Shown: positions 28,450 to 38,587, counted from the stretch's first letter. The stretch is DNA of 64,000 nt from Acinetobacter sp. ANC 3813 (GCF_002135435.1 NZ_NEGK01000003.1:372001-436000), one strand, 5' to 3'. Notes: generated from the sequence alone by a model not told the origin. Translations and numbers: made by a program.

Positions 28450-30876
28450 TCAGCGTTTATAGGATTTTCGCATTCTAAATAATGCCAGCCCCGCTAAAGC
28501 AGCCAAACCAAATACACTCGCTGAACCGCCTCCACTAGAAGTAGCATTTGTATTTTTAGCTTCATTCAAGAGTGTAATCGTCGCTTTACTTGATTCCAAA
28601 CCTTCGGAATCGTAGACTTTATAAATAATTGAAAATGGGAACTGGTTGAATGTATTTTTTGAAGAAAACTCAATCATTCCGCCATAACAAATATTACGCT
28701 GATTACCGTCAGGGCATGATCCACTATATTCTGCTTTAAAGTTTAAGCCAGCAGGAATGCTCTCAAAAAAGATTGGCGTATCATGACCTTCTGTATTTTT
28801 ATGCCAGAGTTTCTTTCCTGCAGGCATGGTTGATAAAAGACCATCCCCTTCATCACTATCATTTTCTAACGGATTTACTCGAACGGTTAAGTTGGTATCC
28901 TTCGTCATTAAATACCGATCATCCACTGCAATTGGCACGATATTCTTAAATTGAGCAGTCAAAATTCCCGTTGACTCCTGCATATCACCGGTTTTTTCCT
29001 TCAGGGTGTATTGGCAATACGCAGATTCATCACCGATTGTGGTATTTCCGCCAGTTCTATAGGTAACAACCCGTTTTAGATTTGCATCCCAACGGCAAAC
29101 CAAATCTAAGAGATCCCCCTTGTATACAGGCTTTCCTGTGCTATCTACAGAGATCTCCGTACCAATGCCGATCGGTTTTACGATGACATCATAATTATCT
29201 GCATCTAAAGGCTTATATTTTCTTTCAGCTGTGCTGCCCACATTCATTTCTTGAGCTAAAGCAAGTACAAATGGATCAATATAAATTGCGCGGTAGAATA
29301 AATTATTTTTTAATTTCGCCAGATAATCTTCCGCTTCTTTTAAATCTGCCTGGTTTGCTGTTTTGAATTCTTTGCGATCAGGGTCAGCAATATCCGCCTT
29401 AAATTGATCAATTTGCGCCTGCAAATTATCCAGCAATTGCTTTTGCGAAGAATTGCTTAACTCCTTAATATCAGCAGCTGAAAAATTTAATTTTTCAACA
29501 GAACCAATATCACAGGTATTTTCCATGCTTGGGTTCAACATTAATGAAACATCAGCATTTCGCGCAATGCCGCGCTGGTCATACTCAGTACATTCTGATG
29601 AACCAATATTCATTAGACTTGAACCCGAAACACCATCAAGCGGATAATACAAAGGCAAGAACATATTATAAATTGATGCTTGCTGATATCCAGTCAATAA
29701 CTGTGCCATGGCGACACCAGATACATCAAGATTTTTACTGCTATCTGTGGCAGCCGCAAGAGCCTTCGCTGGAATTACGCAATCTGAATTCGAAATACCT
29801 GCTGCATTGTTAATAAAACTGAACTGCAGTGATTCATCAGGCGTTTGACTATTCAAATAACGGCAAGACTTGCCATTACCATCACTAGTGCCGTTAAAAG
29901 CTAAAATATTATAAGAAAAAGATTTAGACCCATTATTGTCATAATAGAAGGTACTGAAAGCGCTATTTTCTACAATGGTATTGCTGCGCAAGGACAATTC
30001 TGAATATGGACTTAAGCGGTCCAGTCCATCTGAAATTGCACGGATAATACTGCCATTTGCAGCACTGGCTGTATTTTTAGCAAGGGTGTTTGCTTCTAGC
30101 TTCACCGCATTGCTGCCGCATAAATCAATTGTACTTAAACTTGATGCATTACCATTTTTAACAATACTGCTTTGTGAAACACTGACCACAGGCTGATTGT
30201 CATTCAGATTTCCTAGGCAGCTCATAGCCAGCACACTGCCTTTCGGCGCATTATTATTTTCAATGCGCGTACTGTTAATATTGACTTCTTTTTCCGCATC
30301 AAGCGCAAGCATATACAATGCGCCGCCTGCTTTGTCTGCCTTAGAGTTCAAAATTGCGCTGTTTCTGATTGTAAAATTACTGCCTGCATATATAGCGCCG
30401 CCATAATCTTTAGCATAGCCATTTTTTAGCGCAACACTATCCAGCTGTACTTCTGCACGTGTTTCTGATGTATTGAAAATTCGTGAATTGCCATCTTTAA
30501 CTTCAATAACAGATTTTATATCTTCAAATGCAGGATACTCACTTGTCAGTGCGCTCTTAACTGTATAGTTATTGCGGTTTTTCCCCACAATAACAACCGA
30601 AGATGCTGGCGCAAGCTCTCCGCGCGTCAGCAAATAAGTCCCTTCTTGCAGCTGAATATGATCTGTTTGCGCAATCCCTGTTTTCCCTACACTGCAGCCG
30701 CCGTAGGCAGCATTTTTCTGTGCTGTAATAATTGCTTCGCGCAATGAGCAATTATTTGGATTTTCGCCCATTTCATCTACAAAAGTATTCACATAGATAG
30801 TTTGATCATCCGCTGCCATAAGTGACATTGCGGATAAAACCATTAGGCATAGCAGTCCTTTTTTATACTGTTTCAT
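28450..30876 (-). CDS. CSLREA-domain GlyGly-CTERM surface protein (rhombosortase target)
   Basis: This is an 808-residue secreted protein. It has a signal peptide (1-22), a Cys-Ser-Leu-Arg-Glu-Ala motif (NNCSLREAI, about 41-49), and a long right-handed-repeat region rich in Asn, Ser and Ala (about 60-460) as in parallel beta-helices. Next come a helical insert (about 475-520), Ig-like segments (about 620-780) and the C-terminal GGGS plus hydrophobic helix plus RMRKSYKR tail. That tail is the GlyGly-CTERM sorting signal cut by rhombosortase, normally after type II secretion. It follows its paralogue at 30893 with 16 bases between and AGGG before the ATG, so they form one operon. No rhombosortase gene is in the window. 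Confidence 0.82.
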   Translation of the reverse strand: MKQYKKGLLCLMVLSAMSLMAADDQTIYVNTFVDEMGENPNNCSLREAIITAQKNAAYGGCSVGKTGIAQTDHIQLQEGTYLLTRGELAPASSVVIVGKNRNNYTVKSALTSEYPAFEDIKSVIEVKDGNSRIFNTSETRAEVQLDSVALKNGYAKDYGGAIYAGSNFTIRNSAILNSKADKAGGALYMLALDAEKEVNINSTRIENNNAPKGSVLAMSCLGNLNDNQPVVSVSQSSIVKNGNASSLSTIDLCGSNAVKLEANTLAKNTASAANGSIIRAISDGLDRLSPYSELSLRSNTIVENSAFSTFYYDNNGSKSFSYNILAFNGTSDGNGKSCRYLNSQTPDESLQFSFINNAAGISNSDCVIPAKALAAATDSSKNLDVSGVAMAQLLTGYQQASIYNMFLPLYYPLDGVSGSSLMNIGSSECTEYDQRGIARNADVSLMLNPSMENTCDIGSVEKLNFSAADIKELSNSSQKQLLDNLQAQIDQFKADIADPDRKEFKTANQADLKEAEDYLAKLKNNLFYRAIYIDPFVLALAQEMNVGSTAERKYKPLDADNYDVIVKPIGIGTEISVDSTGKPVYKGDLLDLVCRWDANLKRVVTYRTGGNTTIGDESAYCQYTLKEKTGDMQESTGILTAQFKNIVPIAVDDRYLMTKDTNLTVRVNPLENDSDEGDGLLSTMPAGKKLWHKNTEGHDTPIFFESIPAGLNFKAEYSGSCPDGNQRNICYGGMIEFSSKNTFNQFPFSIIYKVYDSEGLESSKATITLLNEAKNTNATSSGGGSASVFGLAALAGLALFRMRKSYKR

Positions 30877-30892
30877 GGCTTGTCCCTAATTA

Positions 30893-32716
30893 TTATTTGA
30901 ATCGACGCAGACCGATTAAACCAAGCAATGACATCAAGCTGAATAAACCTAATGCGCCGCCTGATGTTTCAACAGTCTTACTTTCCATAGTTCCATTTGG
31001 CTCTTGGTAAATCGTAACCAAAGCACTGATATATTTAGCTTCTACTTGCTCATTAAAACGCGTAGATGAAGTGATGATCTTAATATTAAAATCGTCTGAA
31101 CCATGCCAATTGCCATTTGGCGTATAGGTTAAATCACCATTCAAATTCAGCACGGTCTTGCCTTTGGACGCACTCCATTTCTGCTCAATCACCAAACAGC
31201 CATCCTGCCAAGGTGTACCCGCGGGATTAGGTCCAACTTCAGCTTCACATTGCTCTTTTGGCAGCAGATCACTGTCGCCTAAGGACTCTAAAATATTAAA
31301 TTGCGCAATTTCACCATATTTAATATCTTTACCCAATTTCGCTATGCTGGTTGGCACTGTAACTTCTATTGCGCCGCGGTCACACCAAGCGTTGTCCATC
31401 AATCGTGAAGTGCCGCGCTGATCTGTCAACTCACAGGCAACAAAATTAACATTACCATTCGCTGTTGTTTCGCCTTTGTTCAGAATCGGGCTGGAAAATA
31501 CATTGGCATAACTGAGCAGCATCCGTGGACGCAAGTAGCCAAGGAAGGTATTGCTTGGCGTTGAATAAGGGCACATCAGTGCATTGCTGTCATCCAGCAA
31601 AGTTTTACACACACCTTCATCATCCCCTGCAATGAGCTTCGGATTTTGCAATACGGTATTTTGATTTCCACTGATTCCTACTGGGCAGTCTGCTTGAGAA
31701 ACGAGGTTATTAAACAATATGCTCTTATCTGATGCGGTATCTGCAACAGAACAATCCTGCAGTGTTCCTGCAAGATCATTGCCAATCACGATACTATTTG
31801 CCAAATAAGCTTGGCCAAACGCCGAGTCAAATATTACACCGCCTGTGTTTTTCATTACTGTCAGGTTATTAACGCCAAGGCCATCCTTTAAATTAACCGC
31901 AAAGCCTTTATTTTTAAAAAATGTACTGTTAAAGATGTAATTAATGCGTGATGGAAAAGTCAGTTTATCGGCGTTTGCACTGCCAGCCAATGTAAATACA
32001 ATGGCTTGACCTGAGGTGCTGGTGTTATTTTTAAATACGGTGTTGTCAATTTTAAAACTTGGGGCCTGCGCATATACCGCTGCGCCATCTACTGCCTGAT
32101 TATCTGCAACCAATACATTCATCATTTTTAAACTGCTGGCTACAGTGGTTGAACTGGAGCTTAGGCCCACATTATAAATCGCCCCGCCTAATCGCGCATA
32201 GCCACCTAAAAGCTTGACACTGTCCAAAGTCAGCGCTTTGTTGTTGTAGATAATGCCGCCCTTATCAGCGCAAATGTTTTTACCGCAGCCCTGCAGATTG
32301 ATCTCTTTCAAATTTACAGCTGCAGTTGAATCATCATCATTATCAATATAAAAAATTTGCTCTTGGCCTGTCATTTCAATCGTTGCATTATTCAGACCAG
32401 CGACAGCTGTTTCAGATACATTGGTATCGTAAAGTGTCTTAATATCCATAGACGATTTAATTTCAAGCTTCTTGACCAGCTTATAAACTTTATTTTTTTC
32501 AAGCGCGATAATTGAAGATGCATCTTTGCCGCCGCAGCCCATATAGCCATCGTCGGGGCGGTCATCTAAGTCAATATTTAAATATTCGACAGCTTCGCGA
32601 AGTGAGCATTCCTTGTCATCTTTTACGACGTCTTCTGTTGTTGTGATATTAATTTCTGCACTATAAGCATGCCCTGCAAAACACAGAACACCTATGCCTA
32701 TGCTCCGTTTGAGCAT
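30893..32716 (-). CDS. CSLREA-domain GlyGly-CTERM surface protein, paralogue
   Basis: The start at 32716 is supported by AAGGAG seven bases upstream and by the signal peptide that follows (about 1-20, ending AYSAE). The 607-residue protein has ECSLREAVEY (about 37-46), a beta-helix-like middle, a YTPNGNWHGSDDF cadherin-like segment near 550, and the tail GGALGLFSLMSLLGLIGLRRFK, a GlyGly-CTERM signal. It is a shorter relative of the downstream 808-residue protein; the helical insert is missing. Acinetobacter is known to carry a GlyGly-CTERM family called rhombotarget A; which of the pair corresponds, if either, I cannot tell. Confidence 0.82.
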   Translation of the reverse strand: MLKRSIGIGVLCFAGHAYSAEINITTTEDVVKDDKECSLREAVEYLNIDLDDRPDDGYMGCGGKDASSIIALEKNKVYKLVKKLEIKSSMDIKTLYDTNVSETAVAGLNNATIEMTGQEQIFYIDNDDDSTAAVNLKEINLQGCGKNICADKGGIIYNNKALTLDSVKLLGGYARLGGAIYNVGLSSSSTTVASSLKMMNVLVADNQAVDGAAVYAQAPSFKIDNTVFKNNTSTSGQAIVFTLAGSANADKLTFPSRINYIFNSTFFKNKGFAVNLKDGLGVNNLTVMKNTGGVIFDSAFGQAYLANSIVIGNDLAGTLQDCSVADTASDKSILFNNLVSQADCPVGISGNQNTVLQNPKLIAGDDEGVCKTLLDDSNALMCPYSTPSNTFLGYLRPRMLLSYANVFSSPILNKGETTANGNVNFVACELTDQRGTSRLMDNAWCDRGAIEVTVPTSIAKLGKDIKYGEIAQFNILESLGDSDLLPKEQCEAEVGPNPAGTPWQDGCLVIEQKWSASKGKTVLNLNGDLTYTPNGNWHGSDDFNIKIITSSTRFNEQVEAKYISALVTIYQEPNGTMESKTVETSGGALGLFSLMSLLGLIGLRRFK

Positions 32717-32835
32717 ACCTTTCTCCTTGTATCTTTTTATTTCTTTTTCTATTCTTGAGCCGCAAAATCCCTGCAGCACAGAATTATTTCGTGTACTTTG
32801 TCACAGCTAGAGTAATTACTCAAGATTTTTTTATG

Positions 32836-33540
32836 TTATCGATATTCATCAATTAAGGCATAAATTTGACGTAAAGCTGCATTGCTCAGCTTGGTTTTTT
32901 CGCCTTTTAATAGCTGAATCAGCTGCTCTAGAGACTGCAGCAGAATTGAGGCTTGATGCGGACCGTGCAGCAATAGATAATCAATAATCTGCTGATCAAT
33001 ATGAATACCTCTGCGGGAAAGTACAGATAATACAAGCGCCTGACGGTCAGCATATAAACTGCCATTTGGAACTTTAACACTGACTGCCTGTGTTAAGCGT
33101 GACTGTAAATCCGGCAATTCTAATTTTAATTCAATAGGCGCATAACGGGATGAAAAAACCAGCTGACCGCCGCCTTCATTATTATAATTAATCAGATGAA
33201 ATACGGCTTTTTGCCAATGTGGCACTCCGCTGATCGCCTCGATATCATCTAAGGCAACCAAGTCGTATTGATCTAGTGATGTAATCGCTTCAGTCGGCGC
33301 ATCCAGCAATTCAAGTAAAGAGACTTTAATTGCCAGTTTGCCAACTTCAAGATAAGAATCGCAAATCGCAGAAAGCAAATGGCTTTTGCCTGTGCCAGCG
33401 CCGCCATAGACATAAAAACGGTTCATGAGTCCCGCATGCAGCTGGCGCACGCCATCAATTACATGTCCCCAGCTCGGCCCTGAAAAATCACTGATTCGGG
33501 CATCAAGCTGAGGTTCTATATCTAACTGCAATTGACGCAT
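32836..33540 (-). CDS. hda: DnaA-inactivating ATPase Hda
   Basis: The 234-residue AAA+ protein is homologous to DnaA domain III. RQLQLDI at residues 2-8 is the beta-clamp-binding motif used to dock on the DNA polymerase clamp. Walker A is YGGAGTGKSHL (about 45-55), Walker B is LVALDDIEAI, and the sensor/arginine-finger part is SRYAPIELKLELPDLQSRL. Hda with the loaded clamp stimulates ATP hydrolysis by DnaA after initiation. It sits 15 bases downstream of the PerM-like gene on the same strand, a common pairing in gammaproteobacteria. Confidence 0.92.
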   Translation of the reverse strand: MRQLQLDIEPQLDARISDFSGPSWGHVIDGVRQLHAGLMNRFYVYGGAGTGKSHLLSAICDSYLEVGKLAIKVSLLELLDAPTEAITSLDQYDLVALDDIEAISGVPHWQKAVFHLINYNNEGGGQLVFSSRYAPIELKLELPDLQSRLTQAVSVKVPNGSLYADRQALVLSVLSRRGIHIDQQIIDYLLLHGPHQASILLQSLEQLIQLLKGEKTKLSNAALRQIYALIDEYR

Positions 33541-33555
33541 ATATGTATACGGGCC

Positions 33556-34773
33556 TTATTCATCTTTATTTTCAGATATATCGATCTTACTCGATTTTTC
33601 AGGATCTTGCAGAGTTTTTACTGCGCTTTCCTTTAACTCGATATCAATATCTGCCTGCTCAGTTTCAATTGAAATACTGCCTGCATTTGCAGCACTTATA
33701 GCCACAGATGAACCATAAAGCTGGCTTTGCTCATAGTACTCTCGGGCATGGCGAAGCAATACAACAATAACAGCCGCTACAGGCAAAGCAATCAGCATGC
33801 CTAAAAACCCTGCCAGCTGTGCGCCCGCCAATACAGCAAATACGACTGCAACAGGTGAAAGGCCAATTTTATCACCCAATAAGAACGGCTGTAAGATGTA
33901 GCCTTCTACAGCCTGTCCAATCATAAATACCACCAGCACTAAAAACAGCTGCATCCAGTCTAAGCCAAATTGGAATAGCGTTGCGATTACAGCGGCAATA
34001 ATACCTACGCCAAAACCTAAATAAGGAATAATACTGGCCAGACCTGCAACCATGCCAATGATCAAGCCGACTTCCAAGCCAATGATTTGCAGACCTACTG
34101 CGTAAACAATGCCCAGTAAAATCATCACAAGGAACTGCCCTTTTACAAAAGCGCCAAGCACACTGTGGCATTCGCCCGCAATTTTCAAAGTGCTTTTTTC
34201 ATAAGGACGCGGAATCAGTCTGCGGAAACTGTCGAGCATGCGCTCCCAATCCAGCAGAAAGTAAAAGGTAATAATCGGGATCAGCACCACCGTGCCGCCA
34301 ATTTGAATAAAGTTCAGGCCAGATTGGGCTACTTTCAGCAATACAGCCTGAACGCTGTCTGCGCTGTAATTGGTTTGAATATAGTCCATGATGGCTTTAG
34401 ACATCTGCTCGGTGTCTATTTCCATCGGCACTAAATTAAAGGTGCCCGACAGCCAAGGCAGGAAAGTATAGTTCACCCAATGTATGCCAGCAGGAATGCT
34501 GGTTTTTGCATACATCAGCTGCTTCCAAACCAATGGCGCCAAATACCACATTGCCCAAGTCAAAACCACACCAATGCCGATAAACACAACACTGATTGAG
34601 AGCCAGCGCGGCAAACCGATTTTGTGCAGCTGATTGACCAGCGGACTGAATAAATAAGCAATAAAAAAAGCTGCAATAAAAGGAAGCACAACAGGCTTCA
34701 AAAGGTATAAAACCCAAAGGATTAATGCGATGCCTGCAAGAATAAAAATGCGGCGTAAGGTCTTATCAACCAT
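33556..34773 (-). CDS. PerM-like AI-2E-family membrane protein
   Basis: This is a 405-residue polytopic protein of the AI-2E transporter family. Hydrophobic segments lie at about 10-30, 32-48, 60-80, 155-180, 215-235, 240-265, 275-300 and 310-345. The conserved FFIAYLFSPLVNQL and GQAVEGYILQPFLLGDKIGLSP motifs are present. The cytoplasmic tail of about 60 residues is acidic. Relatives include PerM and YdiK; the substrate is not settled. GGGCGAAC precedes the ATG. It is followed at once by hda, probably in one transcript, and is divergent from purM. Confidence 0.88.
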   Translation of the reverse strand: MVDKTLRRIFILAGIALILWVLYLLKPVVLPFIAAFFIAYLFSPLVNQLHKIGLPRWLSISVVFIGIGVVLTWAMWYLAPLVWKQLMYAKTSIPAGIHWVNYTFLPWLSGTFNLVPMEIDTEQMSKAIMDYIQTNYSADSVQAVLLKVAQSGLNFIQIGGTVVLIPIITFYFLLDWERMLDSFRRLIPRPYEKSTLKIAGECHSVLGAFVKGQFLVMILLGIVYAVGLQIIGLEVGLIIGMVAGLASIIPYLGFGVGIIAAVIATLFQFGLDWMQLFLVLVVFMIGQAVEGYILQPFLLGDKIGLSPVAVVFAVLAGAQLAGFLGMLIALPVAAVIVVLLRHAREYYEQSQLYGSSVAISAANAGSISIETEQADIDIELKESAVKTLQDPEKSSKIDISENKDE

Positions 34774-34908
34774 AAAAGTTCGCCCTTTTTTCCATTTAAT
34801 CGTTTTAGAAAGAAAAATATTTCAGTAAAGATAGCATTTTAGCGCATAAATAACATAAGTGTTTCGTATATTCAGGTATAATCGCCCCGCGAATGCGGAG
34901 ACTTCATT

Positions 34909-35979
34909 ATGAGCAACTCAACTTCTACCCCAAACACTGGTTTAAGCTATAAAGATGCAGGTGTCGATATTGAAGCGGGCGACGCGTTAGTCGATCGTAT
35001 CAAATCTGTCGCGAAACGTACTGCACGTCCTGAAGTAATGGGCGGACTAGGCGGCTTCGGCGCACTTTGTAAAATTCCTAAAGGTTATGAAGAACCTGTT
35101 CTCGTATCTGGCACAGACGGTGTTGGTACAAAATTACGTTTAGCACTTAACTTAAACCGTCATGACACTATTGGTCAAGACTTGGTTGCAATGTGTGTAA
35201 ACGACCTTCTTGTGTGCGGTGCAGAACCGTTATTCTTCCTTGACTATTATGCGACTGGCCACTTAAACGTAGATGTTGCTGCAAATGTTGTTACTGGTAT
35301 TGGCGCTGGCTGTGAACTTGCAGGCTGTGCATTGGTTGGCGGTGAAACTGCTGAAATGCCAGGTATGTATGAAGGCGAAGACTATGACCTTGCAGGTTTC
35401 TGCGTAGGTGTTGTTGAGCAAAGCAAAATTATTGATGGCACTAAAGTTAAAGCGGGTGACGTTTTAGTTGGTGTTGCATCTTCTGGCGCTCACTCAAATG
35501 GTTATTCTCTGCTTCGTAAAATTTTAGACGTGAAAAACGTTGATTTAACACAAATCGTTGATGGTCGCCCACTTGCTGATGCAGCAATGGAACCAACACG
35601 TATTTATGTTAAGCCGATTCTTGAATTACTAAAACAAGTTGATGTTCACGCTATGGCGCACATCACTGGCGGCGGTTTACCAGGCAACCTTCCACGTGTT
35701 CTTCCAAATGGCGCTCAAGCTGTTGTGAATGAATCATCATGGGAATGGCCAGAATTATTCAAACTGCTTCAAAAAGAAGGCGGTGTTGAACAATTCGAAA
35801 TGTACCGCACATTTAACTGTGGCGTAGGTATGGTCTTAGTTGTAGATGCTGCTGATGCTGACAAAACTGTAGAATTGCTAAATAGCCTTGGCGAAAAAGC
35901 ATTCACAATGGGTCATATCGCAGACAACGCTGAATCAGTTGAAGGCGCTGACGAAAAAATCCGTGTGATTTTTGCGTAA
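34909..35979 (+). CDS. purM: Phosphoribosylformylglycinamidine cyclo-ligase (AIR synthetase)
   Basis: The 356-residue enzyme makes AIR from FGAM with ATP in purine synthesis, the step after Pur[21 protein letters not shown] is the standard N-terminus. [12 protein letters not shown] and [11 protein letters not shown] are ATP-site motifs, and [17 protein letters not shown] is the C-terminal signature. A TATAAT at 34877 and a small CCGC-GAAT-GCGG hairpin (34887-34898) that overlaps the GGAG ribosome-binding site lie just upstream. The purN start is ten bases past the stop, so the two form an operon. Confidence 0.97.
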   Translation: MSNSTSTPNTGLSYKDAGVDIEAGDALVDRIKSVAKRTARPEVMGGLGGFGALCKIPKGYEEPVLVSGTDGVGTKLRLALNLNRHDTIGQDLVAMCVNDLLVCGAEPLFFLDYYATGHLNVDVAANVVTGIGAGCELAGCALVGGETAEMPGMYEGEDYDLAGFCVGVVEQSKIIDGTKVKAGDVLVGVASSGAHSNGYSLLRKILDVKNVDLTQIVDGRPLADAAMEPTRIYVKPILELLKQVDVHAMAHITGGGLPGNLPRVLPNGAQAVVNESSWEWPELFKLLQKEGGVEQFEMYRTFNCGVGMVLVVDAADADKTVELLNSLGEKAFTMGHIADNAESVEGADEKIRVIFA

Positions 35980-35988
35980 TCCGTTCCA

Positions 35989-36618
35989 ATGATTAAAATT
36001 GCTGTCCTTGTTTCAGGCAGTGGAAGTAACCTGCAAGCGCTGATTGATGCCAATCTTTCCGGTGAAATTGCAGGTGTTATTTCCAACAAGCCTGAAGCAT
36101 ATGCCTTAGAACGTGCAAAAAACGCGGGGATTGCAACTGCGGTTATTGAGCATAAGCAGTACCCAAACCGCGAAGCTTTTGATGATGTCATGCATCAGCA
36201 ATTGCTGGATTGGGATGTGGATTTGGTCATTTTGGCAGGCTTTATGCGCATACTCAGCGCGAAGTTTGTTCAAGCATGGGAAGGGAAAATGATTAACATC
36301 CACCCTTCATTGCTGCCCAACTACAAAGGCATGCATACCCATCAGCGTGTGCTGAATACCGGTGATACGCTGCATGGCTGCACTGTGCATTATGTCACTG
36401 CAGAATTAGATGCAGGCCAAGCACTGGCGCAAGGTGTGCTAAAAGTGACTCTGCATGATAATGCAGATACTTTGGCAAATCGCGTGCATGTACTGGAGCA
36501 TCTCATCTACCCGCAAGTTGCGGAATGGATTTGCAGCGGTAAGATTCAGCATACAAAACAGGGGGTGCTGTATCACAACCAGCCTATGCTGGAACCTGTA
36601 CAATTCTGCAAGCTCTAA
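35989..36618 (+). CDS. purN: Phosphoribosylglycinamide formyltransferase
   Basis: The 209-residue enzyme formylates GAR with 10-formyltetrahydrofolate. LVSGSGSNLQALID binds the phosphate. LAGFMRILSAKFV is conserved. INIHPSLLPNYKGMHTH holds the catalytic Asn and His. CTVHYVTAELDAGQ has the catalytic Asp. It follows purM in the same operon and ends before a terminator at 36641. Confidence 0.96.
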   Translation: MIKIAVLVSGSGSNLQALIDANLSGEIAGVISNKPEAYALERAKNAGIATAVIEHKQYPNREAFDDVMHQQLLDWDVDLVILAGFMRILSAKFVQAWEGKMINIHPSLLPNYKGMHTHQRVLNTGDTLHGCTVHYVTAELDAGQALAQGVLKVTLHDNADTLANRVHVLEHLIYPQVAEWICSGKIQHTKQGVLYHNQPMLEPVQFCKL

Positions 36619-36640
36619 GCAATTATAAAACTCAATAATG

Positions 36641-36667
36641 AACGCATCTTCGGATGCGTTTTTTTAT
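36641..36667 (+). terminator. Terminator of purM-purN
   Basis: AACGCATC-TTCG-GATGCGTT followed by seven T's. Confidence 0.88.
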
Positions 36668-36849
36668 TTTTGCACCTGAATCGACTCAGCATGTGCTTAA
36701 AAATAAAGGCACAAACACCTTGTTTAAAATGTTCAACTTTATGATGAATATGTGTTTTTTCGTTAATTGATTCGTTTCTACATCATTAAAAATATAAGCT
36801 GATAACACTTTAGAAATATGACATCCTTTTTAAATGCGGAGAAAATCAC

Positions 36850-37287
36850 ATGTTAAAAACCATCAAAATCACGACTTGTGCATGTATAGCATTGGCTATG
36901 GTCGGTTGTGCTACAACACAAAATCCAGCCACTGACCGTAATTTAGGTAAGCTACAAAACAAAAACTGGGTTGCGAGTGAAATTCAAGGCGTTAAGCTTG
37001 AAGCTGATCCTACTAATTCAAATGTACCGAGCATTGCGTTCGACAATACCCGTGTCAGTGGTTCGGATGGCTGTAATCGATTCATGGGTGGATATGCTGT
37101 ACAGAACACTAAAATCCAATTTTCCAATCTTGCTTCAACACAAAAAGCCTGTTTGACTGCAACAAACATTCCTCAAAGTTTTAATCAAGCATTGAGCCAA
37201 GTCACTCATTATGACGCCTCTAAAGATGAGCTGAAATTTTTAGATAGCAATAACAACGTTATTTTGAAATTTGAAAATGCGAAATAA
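36850..37287 (+). CDS. META-domain lipoprotein (HslJ-like)
   Basis: The 145-residue protein has a lipoprotein signal with lipobox MVGC (Cys at about 20), then a META/HslJ domain. NKNWVASEIQG is the opening strand. VSGSDGCNRFMGGY (about 69-82) is the family signature. STQKACLTA follows, and the end is NNVILKFE. HslJ relatives are heat-inducible envelope proteins linked to novobiocin tolerance in E. coli; the role here is inferred only as far as an outer-membrane lipoprotein. GCGGAG lies nine bases upstream of the ATG. It ends at a bidirectional terminator. Confidence 0.85.
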   Translation: MLKTIKITTCACIALAMVGCATTQNPATDRNLGKLQNKNWVASEIQGVKLEADPTNSNVPSIAFDNTRVSGSDGCNRFMGGYAVQNTKIQFSNLASTQKACLTATNIPQSFNQALSQVTHYDASKDELKFLDSNNNVILKFENAK

Positions 37288-37315
37288 TTGTTAAATTTAA
37301 CGACGGCCTTTATAA

Positions 37316-37344
37316 AAAAAGCACTCAATGGAGTGCTTTTTTTA
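37316..37344. terminator. Bidirectional terminator between convergent lipoprotein genes
   Basis: AAAAAGCACTC-AATG-GAGTGCTTTTT with T runs on both strands. Confidence 0.85.
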
Positions 37345-37357
37345 TAATAAATAATAT

Positions 37358-37786
37358 TTATTTTTCCAGAAGTTGATCAACTAAAGGGAAAATTTTAGAT
37401 TCATTGCTTTTGTATTTTGTTGGATTCAACAATCCACCAGCATGTAGCTTATATGTAGCAGTCCTTAATGGTTTTCCTTCTTTAAATAACTTTAACTCAG
37501 CAAGCGTTAAAACCATTGAGAAATCCCATTTTTGAAAAGCCATATATTTTAAAATATAGCTGCAATGTTCTGGCGTATTCAGGTTATAAATCTGACTTGT
37601 AATACCTTGATGATCAAGCGCCTTCGTCAATATGTTTTCAAAATCTGCAACGATTACTTTCGGATTATGCTCAATACAAATATGCCGAATTTCCTGCTTA
37701 TCAATATCATTCAAACTTGAAATCTGGGTACTGGCACAACCAACCAAAGGCAAAAGCATCATCAAATAAATACATTGATGTCTCAT
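37358..37786 (-). CDS. Small lipoprotein (resembles Sbal_3080 family)
   Basis: The 142-residue protein has a short lipoprotein signal with lipobox LVGC (Cys17). The mature part has ADFENILTKALDHQGI and HCSYILKYMAFQKWDFSMVL, a pattern I associate with the Sbal_3080-type lipoproteins; this is weak recall. Its start lies three bases from the stop of the upstream alpha/beta hydrolase, so it is the last gene of a three-gene minus-strand operon (S49 peptidase, hydrolase, lipoprotein). The function is unknown. Confidence 0.65.
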   Translation of the reverse strand: MRHQCIYLMMLLPLVGCASTQISSLNDIDKQEIRHICIEHNPKVIVADFENILTKALDHQGITSQIYNLNTPEHCSYILKYMAFQKWDFSMVLTLAELKLFKEGKPLRTATYKLHAGGLLNPTKYKSNESKIFPLVDQLLEK

Positions 37787-37789
37787 ACA

Positions 37790-38587
37790 TTATCCAGAAT
37801 GAATGATCTGTTTGAGCAACTTCACAGTTTCTGCCGGCTGTTCCAATGGGAACATATGGCTGCCCTTTGCTACTGTATATGATATGCCAAATTTCTTTTT
37901 CACCATTTGCGGGAAACCATGGCCAATAAAAGGCCCTTTTTCGGCAGCGATATAATGTGCAGGCACTTTCAGCTTAGGCTGAGGCAGCCACCATAAAGAT
38001 GGATTGGTTCTAAAGATATTCACTTCATCCATCTTAGCAATAGTCAGCTCTACACCGCCCCGCTGCTGATCATCCATCAATGCATGATCAATATACGCTT
38101 GGAAACAGTCCTCATCAAAATGCTGGTAAAAGCCTTTCGGACGGAGTAATTCTGCCGCCTGTTCTCGACTATCCCAATGATCCCTGCGGCGCAGCGATAG
38201 AGATGCAGGCGACATTTTATCCACTGCCTTGAGTTTCAGTGTTTTTGCGATATGCAATGCAAATGACTCTTTACCCATGATCAATGGCGGATCAATCATC
38301 ACTACCTGTTCAAACAGTTCAGGACGCGCCAAAGCAGCTTGAAAGGTCAATACTGCACCCAGTGAATGACCTAAGCCAATCACTTTACGGCCATTAGACT
38401 GACGGACAATGCTGTCTATTACCTGCTGCGTCAGACTGACCCAGTGATTATCAATAGGATAACGCTTATCTGGCCCCAATAAAGGCACATAAATCACGTC
38501 ATACTGGTCTTGCAATAAATCAAACAGCTTTTGATAGACTTTTGAAGGCACGCCATTGGCGTGCGCAAAATGGATTAATGGTTTCAT
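37790..38587 (-). CDS. Alpha/beta hydrolase
   Basis: This 265-residue protein is of the alpha/beta hydrolase fold. FAHANGVPSKVY (about 7-18) gives the oxyanion side. GLGHSLGAVL (about 71-80) carries the nucleophile Ser75. The acid is probably in the region around 200-215, and GSHMFPLEQP near 245-255 gives the catalytic His. There is no signal peptide. The substrate is unknown. The start overlaps the stop of the S49 peptidase by four bases, so they are translationally coupled. Confidence 0.85.
   Translation of the reverse strand: MKPLIHFAHANGVPSKVYQKLFDLLQDQYDVIYVPLLGPDKRYPIDNHWVSLTQQVIDSIVRQSNGRKVIGLGHSLGAVLTFQAALARPELFEQVVMIDPPLIMGKESFALHIAKTLKLKAVDKMSPASLSLRRRDHWDSREQAAELLRPKGFYQHFDEDCFQAYIDHALMDDQQRGGVELTIAKMDEVNIFRTNPSLWWLPQPKLKVPAHYIAAEKGPFIGHGFPQMVKKKFGISYTVAKGSHMFPLEQPAETVKLLKQIIHSG

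Noticed and set aside
28822..31421. Several plus-strand frames of 60-95 codons over the GlyGly-CTERM genes
   Set aside because: All lie antisense to two long genes with clear signals and lack ribosome-binding sites.
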